Source: Spirochaetaceae bacterium
Lineage (GTDB): Bacteria; Spirochaetota; Spirochaetia; B11-G9
DNA length: 6,788 nt
Direction of reading: 5' to 3'
NCBI GenBank assembly: GCA_030600745.1
Contig: JAUVLL010000184.1
Span: 1 to 6,788 of the forward strand
Shown: piece by piece, positions 1 to 5,480 of the stretch
Layout of the letters: each line of letters opens with the position of its first letter
Position numbering within the stretch: the first letter of the stretch is position 1
The notes under the pieces: model-generated
What the model saw: only the letters and a program-made list of their open reading frames with translations
Database searches by the model: none
What the model was told of the DNA's origin: nothing
Translations under genes and position numbers: made by a program

Positions 1-880
1 TTTCATCATTCCCACCACCATATCCGGCACCTCTGGTACGACCAACGGCATCAAGCTCATCAATAAATAAAATACAGGGAGCATTTTTCCGCCCCTGCTC
101 AAACAGATCTCTTACTCTGCTGGCACCTACACCTACAAACATTTCAACAAAATCGGAACCGGACATATGAAAGAATGGAACTCCCGCTTCTCCGGCTACA
201 GCCTTTGCCATAAGAGTCTTACCGGTTCCGGGCATTCCAACAAGAAGAACACCCTTAGGTATTTTTGCTCCAATATTTGTAAATTTTGTCGGAGTTTTTA
301 GAAATTCAACAACTTCTGTTAATTCATATTTAGCTTCATCCTGTCCGGCAACATCAGCAAAAGTAATATCCTCAAGTTCAGAATGATATTTCTTTGCACG
401 ACTCTTGCCAAATGAGAAGGCTTTATTTCCTCCACCCTGGAACTGACGAAGCATAAACCAGAAAAAACCTACAAACAAAAGCCATGGAAGAAGTTCAAGA
501 ATAACCTGACCAACAGAAACAGCCTTGGGAGCTCCTGTTACTTTAACTCCCATCTCCCTTAATTGTGCCATAAGATGATCATCATAATATGGTATTCTGG
601 TTTTAAAAACTGTATATTCTCCACTTGAAGCACTTGAAAGGGTTCCATTAATTTCATTATTATCAAGAATCTTAACTGCTTCAATCTCTCCCTGCTCAAG
701 ATATGATAAAAAAACCGAATAAGGAATCTCAACATCTACACTATTTTCATTCACCATAAAAAGAAGTACAAACATTGCTATAAGAGATAATAAGAAGAAT
801 AGTGCAAACTTATTCTTGTTAAAATCAAATTTCATGTTATTAGGTTCTTTATTCTCAGGCGGCTTATTTTCATTATTCAC
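1..880 (-). CDS. ftsH: FtsH, membrane-anchored ATP-dependent zinc metalloprotease (N-terminal part, gene truncated by window edge)
   Basis: FtsH is a hexameric AAA+ protease in the inner membrane that extracts and degrades misfolded membrane proteins and some regulators. The 293 visible codons give a short Asn/Lys/Pro-rich cytoplasmic head (1-24), a first membrane helix (about 25-43), an extracytoplasmic domain (about 44-122), a second helix (about 125-144) and the start of the AAA+ domain. Walker A is GMPGTGKT (215-222), the pore-loop FVG is at 248-250, and Walker B ILFIDE is at 270-275. The second arginine-finger region and the HEXXH zinc protease domain lie beyond base 1. I chose the GTG at 880 because GGAG sits 8 nt upstream and the codon overlaps the tilS stop (GTGA), a typical coupled junction. 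An in-frame ATG at 835 lacks an obvious ribosome-binding site but would still keep both helices. Walker A has Met where most family members have Pro. The identification is firm; the start is probable. Confidence 0.95.
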   Translation of the reverse strand, partial: MNNENKPPENKEPNNMKFDFNKNKFALFFLLSLIAMFVLLFMVNENSVDVEIPYSVFLSYLEQGEIEAVKILDNNEINGTLSSASSGEYTVFKTRIPYYDDHLMAQLREMGVKVTGAPKAVSVGQVILELLPWLLFVGFFWFMLRQFQGGGNKAFSFGKSRAKKYHSELEDITFADVAGQDEAKYELTEVVEFLKTPTKFTNIGAKIPKGVLLVGMPGTGKTLMAKAVAGEAGVPFFHMSGSDFVEMFVGVGASRVRDLFEQGRKNAPCILFIDELDAVGRTRGAGYGGGNDE

Positions 881-2280
881 TTATGCATCTCCATATAGCT
901 GGCACTGACAACAAATTTTCCGCTATCAGGGCTATTGTTCTTGTAAGTTATTGCAATTCTATTTTTAAAACCGAAAGGTTTCCCAAGCACGGCAATTATG
1001 CCGGATCTGTCTTCAATAACTGGAATTTTCCATCTATCTTCCGGTAATACACCCCAATCACTAAATAATTTCTTTATAGGCTTAAAACCTTCTGCTAAAT
1101 GAATACCATCTCCAGTTATTCTTGATCTGATAATAACAGGGTTTTTAAGATTCTCTCTGCTAAACCAGACTGTATCTTCCGGAAATTCATTCAATTCTTC
1201 AATATGAAGGCTAAAACCCGGGAATATTTCCTGGTCACCTTCCACCATCACCTTAAGATAACTTTTTTTAGAGGAAAGGACAACAACTCTTTTCCATATT
1301 ATCTTCTCTTTATGATGTAGAAGCTTACATGTGTATCCCTGAATGAGAATATTCGACCCCAAAACAGGTTTATAGTCAAGTGCTGCACTTATAAATCTGT
1401 ACGGAAGACGGTCGAAAGGTCTGTTTTCCCACATATTCCAGCTTTTATAAAGAGTTTCTACCTGCTGATACTCCGGTTTTGAAAAAAAATCTCCGCTGGA
1501 AAACCAGGTATCTCCTTCCTTTGTTAATTGAACTTCCAGTGCAGGACTATTTAAAGTTAATAATGATCTTATGCTGTCCATTTTCCTGGAAAAAGTTGAT
1601 AGCGACTTTCGATATCCGGGAAATATTTCTTCAATTACCGGAATAAGTTTTAACCTGATTTTATTCCTAAGATAAATAGTATCAAGATTGGTTTTATCCA
1701 CAACATAGGGAATACTATTAGAGTTTATGTATTCCATAATATTACGTTTCTCCACATTTATAAGAGGTCTTATAAAATATTCCCGTTTTTCAGAAATACC
1801 TGTTAAACCATGGATCCCGGAACCCTGAAAAAAACGCATAATTATTGTTTCAAATTGATCATCAAGAGTATGGCCCAATGCAACATGGCTTGCACTAATT
1901 TCTTTTTTTGTCTCTTCTATTTGCATATATCTATATTCTCTGGCAAGATCTTCGATACTTCGTCCTGTTATTTTCGATTCAGAAACAATTTTCCCCGGAG
2001 CTATATGCTTAATATGCACAGGTAAACCTAATTCATAGATATTTTTTTTTATCCTGCTGCACTCGTCTTTCATCACTGTTTCAGATCTTATACCATGATC
2101 AATATAGATTACATGAAGACCATAAGCTATAGATTTCCGAATATCATTAAGAATCCACAGGAGGACACTGGAATCAGGGCCGCCTGAGTATGCTACAAGA
2201 ATTTTACTCTTATTCGATATTTCATATTTTCTTAAAAAATCAAAAACTTTTGTTTTAATTGTTTTTCCGGTTATATTCAT
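877..2280 (-). CDS. tilS: TilS, tRNA(Ile2)-lysidine synthase
   Basis: TilS uses ATP and lysine to convert C34 of the CAU-anticodon tRNA-Ile into lysidine, so that it reads AUA and is charged with isoleucine; it is normally essential. The 467-residue product has the N-type PP-loop SGGPDSS at 32-38, the IDHGIR segment at 60-65 and the family signature HTLDDQFET at 137-145, followed by FQGSGIHGLTGI. A C-terminal TilS domain is recognisable from about residue 383 (ITGDGIHL..., KKLFSDWGVL, then IPVIEDRSG). The protein is therefore the long, E. coli/Bacillus-like form. The ATG at 2280 lies within the last codons of pth (26-nt overlap) and has GAGG 7 nt upstream, which suggests translational coupling. 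Its stop overlaps the ftsH GTG. Unlike Bacillus, no hpt gene separates tilS from ftsH. The window AT-richness fits a need for AUA decoding. Confidence 0.95.
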   Translation of the reverse strand: MNITGKTIKTKVFDFLRKYEISNKSKILVAYSGGPDSSVLLWILNDIRKSIAYGLHVIYIDHGIRSETVMKDECSRIKKNIYELGLPVHIKHIAPGKIVSESKITGRSIEDLAREYRYMQIEETKKEISASHVALGHTLDDQFETIIMRFFQGSGIHGLTGISEKREYFIRPLINVEKRNIMEYINSNSIPYVVDKTNLDTIYLRNKIRLKLIPVIEEIFPGYRKSLSTFSRKMDSIRSLLTLNSPALEVQLTKEGDTWFSSGDFFSKPEYQQVETLYKSWNMWENRPFDRLPYRFISAALDYKPVLGSNILIQGYTCKLLHHKEKIIWKRVVVLSSKKSYLKVMVEGDQEIFPGFSLHIEELNEFPEDTVWFSRENLKNPVIIRSRITGDGIHLAEGFKPIKKLFSDWGVLPEDRWKIPVIEDRSGIIAVLGKPFGFKNRIAITYKNNSPDSGKFVVSASYMEMHK

Positions 2281-2896
2281 TCATAACCCTCGCAACAGTA
2301 GTGGTTATTAGTGAAACAGCAGCTGACGCTCCCCTTTCTACACCTTCTTTAAACTTAGGCAAATCTCTTTCATCAGGTTTACCCAAAACATGGGATATAA
2401 CACCACCATCCTCTGAATGATGTGATATCCCTATATAAATACGAATAAATTCACTGCTTCCATAGTTTTCAATGATGGAATTCATCCCGTTGTGACCGGA
2501 TTTAGAACCTTTGGTTTTAACCCTGCATTCACCATAGGCCAAATCCATATTATCACAAATAATTACCAGGGAGGAATCAGAACCAATATAATTCTTTGCA
2601 ATATTCGGTAATATCAAACCGGATCTGTTCATAAACGTCAGAGGTTTTATCAGAATAATTTCTTTATCCTGATAAACCCCCCTGGCAATTGAATAGTTTT
2701 TAAATAAAGGCTTCTTCAATTTAACTGAAAAACAACTGGCAAGTTCATCAATAACCATGAAACCAGCATTATGTCTGGTTTCATGATATTCTGATCCTGG
2801 ATTGCCCAGGCCTATTAAGATAAATGAAAATCTATTCTTCTTTTGCTTTTTCTTCAGTTGATTCAGCTGCTTCTTCGCCTTCTTCGCCTTCTTCAC
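2255..2896 (-). CDS. pth: Pth, peptidyl-tRNA hydrolase (start uncertain)
   Basis: Pth cleaves the ester bond of peptidyl-tRNAs that drop off ribosomes and so recycles tRNA. The family motifs are all present: GLGNPG with the substrate-binding Asn, RHNAGF with the catalytic His, FMNRSG, CDNMDL with the supporting Asp, and SGHNGMNSI. The conserved domain is about 190 residues, the normal length, and begins at RFSFILIGLG, encoded near base 2833. There is no ATG, GTG or TTG close to that point. In-frame options are GTG at 2896 (given here; GGAG is upstream but only 3 nt away), TTG at 2905 (GGAAGAAGAG upstream) and TTG at 2935, all inside the rplY reading frame. Rarer ATC or ATA starts at the domain edge are also possible. 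Using 2896 adds a Lys-rich leader of about 20 residues, an out-of-phase reading of the Glu codons of rplY. The gene overlaps tilS by 26 nt. Function is certain; the start is not. Confidence 0.93.
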   Translation of the reverse strand: MKKAKKAKKQLNQLKKKQKKNRFSFILIGLGNPGSEYHETRHNAGFMVIDELASCFSVKLKKPLFKNYSIARGVYQDKEIILIKPLTFMNRSGLILPNIAKNYIGSDSSLVIICDNMDLAYGECRVKTKGSKSGHNGMNSIIENYGSSEFIRIYIGISHHSEDGGVISHVLGKPDERDLPKFKEGVERGASAAVSLITTTVARVMNEYNRKNN

Positions 2897-3482
2897 CTTC
2901 TCCAATCTCTTCTTCCGGTTCTGGTTCTTCTTCAACCTTGACAGTTGTTACACTTACAACACTCTGTTCCATAAAATTAAGTATTTTTACAGTTTCCGGA
3001 ACAGTTAAATCACTGACATGGAAGGAGTCACCAACTTGCAGTTCGGTAACATCAACTTCAATTTTTTCCGGTATATCCTTAGGAAAACACTCAATATCAA
3101 TTTCATGTAAGCGGTGCTCAAGTAAACCACCCTCTTTCACACCAATAGATGTACCAATTAAGTATACAGGTATTCTTGTTTTAAGAACTTTACCACGTTC
3201 AACCTCAAAAAAATCAATATGGGTAATTTGACTCATCAGCATGTTTTCCTGAAAATCTTTTACAAGGACTTCATACTCTTTATCTTCAACAATTATAGTT
3301 ATAAGTATATTTTCAGAAATAGTATGAAATTTTGTATCAAATTCTTTTGTGTCAATTGAAATATGAACAGGTTTGTTGTGTCCATAAATTACGCATGGTA
3401 TTTTACCTTCTTTTCTTAAACGTCCTGCAGGACCCTTTTTAAATGTATTCCTTTCATATCCTGCGAGAGTTTTCTTCTCCAT
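2832..3482 (-). CDS. rplY: Ribosomal protein L25, CTC/TL5 type
   Basis: This is the 5S rRNA-binding protein of the large ribosomal subunit, in the long two-domain form known as general stress protein CTC in Bacillus and TL5 in Thermus. Residues 1 to about 92 form the L25 domain (opening AGYERNTFKKGPAGRLRKEG, then IPCVIYG), and about 95-180 form the C-terminal beta domain (GVKEGGLLEH, ECFPKDIPEKIEVDV). The last roughly 35 residues form an acidic tail containing three 9-bp units read as Gly-Glu-Glu (bases 2871-2897). Acidic tails are common in CTC proteins and vary in length. The ATG at 3482 has AAGGAG 6 nt upstream. The start is 32 nt downstream of the tRNA-Gln 3' end with no terminator between them, so the two are probably co-transcribed. 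The tail codons overlap the region where pth must begin. Confidence 0.95.
   Translation of the reverse strand: MEKKTLAGYERNTFKKGPAGRLRKEGKIPCVIYGHNKPVHISIDTKEFDTKFHTISENILITIIVEDKEYEVLVKDFQENMLMSQITHIDFFEVERGKVLKTRIPVYLIGTSIGVKEGGLLEHRLHEIDIECFPKDIPEKIEVDVTELQVGDSFHVSDLTVPETVKILNFMEQSVVSVTTVKVEEEPEPEEEIGEGEEGEEGEEAAESTEEKAKEE
2871..2897 (-). repeat. Three tandem 9-bp units (GGNGAAGAA) in the rplY acidic tail
   Basis: Three consecutive units read GGT/GGC-GAA-GAA on the minus strand and encode Gly-Glu-Glu three times in L25. The same bases in the +1 frame read AAG/GCG codons and give Lys-Ala-Lys-Lys-rich sequence ahead of Pth. Perfect short units of this kind are prone to replication slippage. 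A change of whole units keeps both frames open. Confidence 0.8.
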
Positions 3483-3514
3483 GAAATGCTCCTTAAATTA
3501 CAATAAATCAGATA

Positions 3515-3586
3515 CTGGGGCGGTAGGATTCGAACCTACGATACCGGCACCAAAAACCGGTGGCTTGACCACTTGCCGACGCCCCA
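3515..3586 (-). tRNA. tRNA-Gln (anticodon UUG)
   Basis: The minus strand folds into a full cloverleaf. The acceptor arm is TGGGGCG paired with CGCCCCA and has discriminator G. The D arm is GGC/GCC with a GG-containing loop. The anticodon stem CCGGT/GCCGG carries the loop TTTTGGT with anticodon TTG at 3553-3551, and the T arm GTAGG-TTCGAAT-CCTAC is perfect. The weak first pair (U1-A72) and G73 are typical of bacterial tRNA-Gln. CCA is not encoded (the next bases are TAT), so it must be added after transcription. The gene lies 32 nt before rplY, downstream of a promoter at 3666-3693, so RNase P and 3' processing would release it from an rplY operon transcript. Confidence 0.97.
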
Positions 3587-3660
3587 AAGCATAGAAACCT
3601 ATGACCCATGCCTGAAACGGCACATTACAGCAGCTTGTCTGAGATCAGAACAACCGGCTC
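3587..3660 (-). promoter_or_regulatory. Hairpin-rich, GC-richer leader before tRNA-Gln/rplY
   Basis: This is the roughly 73-nt stretch between the predicted transcription start (about 3659) and the mature tRNA 5' end. Its GC content is 49% by my count (36 of 74), well above its surroundings. On the minus strand it contains TTG-T-TCTGA-TC-TCAGA-CAA (with a bulged T), TGCC-GTTTCA-GGCA, and CATAG-GTTT-CTATG just before the tRNA. No reading frame of note is present. It could be a tRNA 5' processing leader, a regulatory leader for the operon, or a small RNA. I recognise no named RNA family. Confidence 0.4.
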
Positions 3661-3665
3661 CGTGT

Positions 3666-3693
3666 ATTATACTTTTTTTCTAATTAAAGTCTA
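3666..3693 (-). promoter_or_regulatory. Predicted sigma-70 promoter for tRNA-Gln-rplY-pth-tilS-ftsH
   Basis: The minus strand carries a perfect -10 TATAAT at 3671-3666 and a -35-like TAGACT at 3693-3688 (4 of 6 matches to TTGACA), separated by 16 nt with an A-tract. The initiation point would be about 3659. It is the only strong promoter seen on this strand between spoVG and the window edge. Confidence 0.6.
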
Positions 3694-3704
3694 TAGCCTA
3701 TAGA
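3690..3704 (-). promoter_or_regulatory. Perfect 6-bp inverted repeat just after spoVG, overlapping the -35 element
   Basis: TCTATA-GGC-TATAGA forms a 6-bp stem with a 3-nt loop, 4 nt beyond the spoVG stop codon. It is followed only by CTTTAATT, so as an intrinsic terminator it would be weak (AT-only pairs and a short T run). It overlaps the -35 hexamer of the tRNA-Gln promoter and could equally be a protein-binding site. Its role is not determined. Confidence 0.35.
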
Positions 3705-3708
3705 AACT

Positions 3709-3999
3709 CTAACTCTTTTCTTCTTTATGCGAACCATCGTTATTTATTGGCTCTTTTTCATATGCACTTAAAATATCACTCTGAAGTTTTGATCTGAAAT
3801 CGGAATTTATAGGATGTGCGACATCCTTATATTCTCCTGTTTTTGTCTTTCGACTGGGCATTGCAATAAAAGCGCCATTCTTACCCTCAATTACCTTAAT
3901 ATTATGCACAACAAAGCAATTGTCGAAAGTAACAGTTACATAGGCCTTGAGTTTACCATCTGCTCCAACCCGACGAATTCTAATATCAGTAATCTCCAT
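3709..3999 (-). CDS. spoVG: SpoVG, nucleic-acid-binding global regulator
   Basis: The 96-residue protein matches the SpoVG family throughout, with MEITDIRIRRV at the start and the signature MPSRKTKTGEYKDVAHPIN at 47-65. The C-terminal helix is followed by a short charged tail. In spirochaetes and Firmicutes SpoVG binds DNA and RNA and modulates gene expression; despite the name it does not imply sporulation. GGAGG lies 5 nt before the ATG. The gene begins 21 nt after ispE with no terminator between, so the two are probably one transcript. The tRNA-Gln operon promoter lies directly downstream. Confidence 0.96.
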   Translation of the reverse strand: MEITDIRIRRVGADGKLKAYVTVTFDNCFVVHNIKVIEGKNGAFIAMPSRKTKTGEYKDVAHPINSDFRSKLQSDILSAYEKEPINNDGSHKEEKS

Positions 4000-4020
4000 A
4001 AACCCTCCAAGAAGTATTAG

Positions 4021-4905
4021 CTATTCAGCTGTTGGGTAATTGTAAACTGCCGCAGGCCTGTTCGCAAGCATTTTTACTTTGTGAGCCCTTATATTAGTAT
4101 TTTTTAATACTTTTTCAGCATTTCGGACCTTGACAGGATCACTAAATACTCCAAAAACTGAAGAACCTGTACCGGTAATTGATGAATAGTCTGAACCATT
4201 GTCATTGAGTAATTTAATTATTTTTCTAAATAATGGATTTCTTTGATAAAGATATGGAGAGAATGAGTTGGAAAATGACCATTCAGAAGGATGATCATTC
4301 AAGAATTCAGTAGATATCTCCTTAAATGTCATAATGTGCCGATCATTATTTAATACCAGAGAAGTAAAAGCTTCTTTAGTACTACTGTGAAGACCTGTAT
4401 ATACAATCAACAGCGAAAGATCATCTCTTGTCTGTAGTGAAACAAGATCTTCTCCCCGACCGCCTGCAACAGCACTTGCATCTCCCAGAAAGAATGGGAC
4501 ATCACTGCCAAGTTCCAGAGCTATGATTTTTAACTCATCATCGTTTATATCAAGTTTCTGTAGTAATCGTATCCCAATTAGAGTTGCCGCAGCATCACTG
4601 GAACCTCCCCCCAACCCTGCTCCTGCAGGTATATGTTTTTTACAGCTAATAAAAAACCCGGATTTAATATTATATTTTTCCCGTAACGAAATTGCGGCTT
4701 TATAGATTAAATTATCTTCCATGGAACAATCAAAATTTCCCGAAATGAGAACTTCATCACTTTTTATTGTTTTAATAAATAATTCATCGTAGAGAGAAAC
4801 CATTTGAAAAAGTGAAATAAGGTTGTGATATCCATCCTTACGCTTTGAAATAATCTGCAGGTGTAAATTAATTTTAGCAGGAGCCAGAATTTTAAGATTA
4901 TTCAT
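4021..4905 (-). CDS. ispE: IspE, 4-diphosphocytidyl-2-C-methyl-D-erythritol kinase
   Basis: IspE phosphorylates CDP-methylerythritol with ATP in the MEP route to isopentenyl diphosphate, in the cytoplasm. The product is a GHMP kinase of normal size (294 residues). PAKINLHL contains the catalytic Lys11, the ATP-binding glycine loop PAGAGLGGGSSDA is at 93-105, LGSDVPFFLG contains the catalytic Asp135, and the third GHMP motif TGTGSSVFG is at 244-252. The start is the ATG at 4905, which has GGAG 8 nt upstream and puts PAKIN at the usual distance from the N-terminus. A longer in-frame start at 4941 would add 12 residues that do not look conserved. It is followed after 21 nt by spoVG, echoing the ispE-purR-yabJ-spoVG order of Bacillus without the two middle genes. 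Its presence indicates MEP-pathway isoprenoid synthesis rather than the mevalonate route found in Borrelia. Confidence 0.95.
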   Translation of the reverse strand: MNNLKILAPAKINLHLQIISKRKDGYHNLISLFQMVSLYDELFIKTIKSDEVLISGNFDCSMEDNLIYKAAISLREKYNIKSGFFISCKKHIPAGAGLGGGSSDAAATLIGIRLLQKLDINDDELKIIALELGSDVPFFLGDASAVAGGRGEDLVSLQTRDDLSLLIVYTGLHSSTKEAFTSLVLNNDRHIMTFKEISTEFLNDHPSEWSFSNSFSPYLYQRNPLFRKIIKLLNDNGSDYSSITGTGSSVFGVFSDPVKVRNAEKVLKNTNIRAHKVKMLANRPAAVYNYPTAE

Positions 4906-4941
4906 GATTATTACTCCAAATGATAATTTATTTATTCCCAA

Positions 4942-4970
4942 TTTATATTTGACAGCTTTATATTTGTTTT
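4942..4970 (-). promoter_or_regulatory. Weak candidate promoter for ispE-spoVG
   Basis: On the minus strand, TATAAA at 4947-4942 lies 17 nt downstream of AAAACA at 4970-4965, a poor -35 (3 of 6). The site gives a leader of roughly 30 nt before the ispE ATG. The whole 79-bp gap is AT-rich, so this could be chance. If real, it overlaps the cheX promoter on the other strand. Confidence 0.3.
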
Positions 4971-4977
4971 CTATAAT
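4949..4977 (+). promoter_or_regulatory. Perfect-consensus sigma-70 promoter for cheX
   Basis: TTGACA at 4949-4954 and TATAAT at 4972-4977 are both exact and separated by the optimal 17 bp. The expected start of transcription, 6-8 nt after the -10 box, falls at 4983-4985, on or within two bases of the cheX ATG at 4985. The mRNA would have almost no 5' untranslated region. Confidence 0.8.
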
Positions 4978-4984
4978 AATTCTT

Positions 4985-5452
4985 ATGAATACAAATAATC
5001 TAGATCTATTTATAAAAGCAGCAGAAGAAATTTTTCAGGAAATGGGTTTTACTGAACTTGTCATTCAGGATAGCAGCAACAATGAGGAGGTATATGAACT
5101 CATTGCAAATATAGGCATAACCGGAGATATTTCAGGATTTCTTCTTATCAGGTCTGATCTGGAAAGCAGTATGAAATTTATCAATAAAATGCTTACCAAT
5201 ATGGGAATGGAAGCCGAAGAAACCAATTTTGGGAAATTCCATAAAGAAGCCTTTGGTGAAATACTTAATCAGATTTCAGGCCGGGCTACTATGCTGCTGG
5301 AAACTTTCGGAGTTGACTGCAATATCACACCTCCTACAATCCTAATGGGAGAGAAAATTTCAATGGGTACATATGTTGCAGCCGAAATTATCAATAGAAC
5401 TATTAGTGGTAATTTCGGAAGCTTTGATCTTTCAATAGGTGCAAAAGAATAA
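4985..5452 (+). CDS. cheX: CheX-type CheY-P phosphatase
   Basis: CheX removes the phosphate from the response regulator CheY and so resets the flagellar switch; it is the usual CheY-P phosphatase of spirochaetes. The 155-residue product has the length and pattern of the CheX/CheC/FliY fold, and its single phosphatase motif ExxN is intact (Glu92-Ile-Leu-Asn95 in AFGEILNQISGRA). It is preceded by the beta segment ITGDISGFLLI and followed by ITPPTILMGE, typical of CheX. The ATG at 4985 fits the family N-terminus (LDLFIKAAEEIFQEMGF). An extension to 4904 would add a hydrophobic segment upstream of the promoter and is rejected. No Shine-Dalgarno sequence precedes the ATG, and the promoter position predicts a leaderless mRNA. 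The gene is plus-strand, unlike its housekeeping neighbours, and is followed 28 nt later by a small acidic gene. Its client could be CheY or another receiver protein, since no che genes adjoin it. Confidence 0.88.
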   Translation: MNTNNLDLFIKAAEEIFQEMGFTELVIQDSSNNEEVYELIANIGITGDISGFLLIRSDLESSMKFINKMLTNMGMEAEETNFGKFHKEAFGEILNQISGRATMLLETFGVDCNITPPTILMGEKISMGTYVAAEIINRTISGNFGSFDLSIGAKE

Positions 5453-5480
5453 TACAAGTGTAAGGGAGGATTAAGAAACT

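Noticed and set aside
1810..2025. Plus-strand 71-codon open frame inside tilS
   Set aside because: It is antisense to the conserved PP-loop region of tilS, with no ribosome-binding site.
2826..2850. Programmed frameshift fusing L25 to Pth
   Set aside because: pth is in the +1 frame relative to rplY, and the sequence before the TAG (GCA AAA GAA GAA) offers no good +1 re-pairing site or stimulator. Both proteins are complete as separate domains.
2824..3231. Plus-strand 135-codon Ser-rich open frame
   Set aside because: It is antisense to rplY; the Ser/Pro repeats are simply the complement of the Glu-rich tail codons. No family resemblance.
3587..3660. Second tRNA, SRP RNA or 6S RNA in the leader
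   Set aside because: No cloverleaf, T-loop consensus, or SRP core motif (GGTCAG...GGAAGCAGCC) could be found; the stretch is too short for 6S RNA.
4904..4984. Longer cheX start at 4904 giving a hydrophobic N-terminal segment
   Set aside because: It would place translation upstream of the perfect promoter, has no Shine-Dalgarno sequence, and overlaps the ispE start. The CheX family begins at the 4985 ATG.
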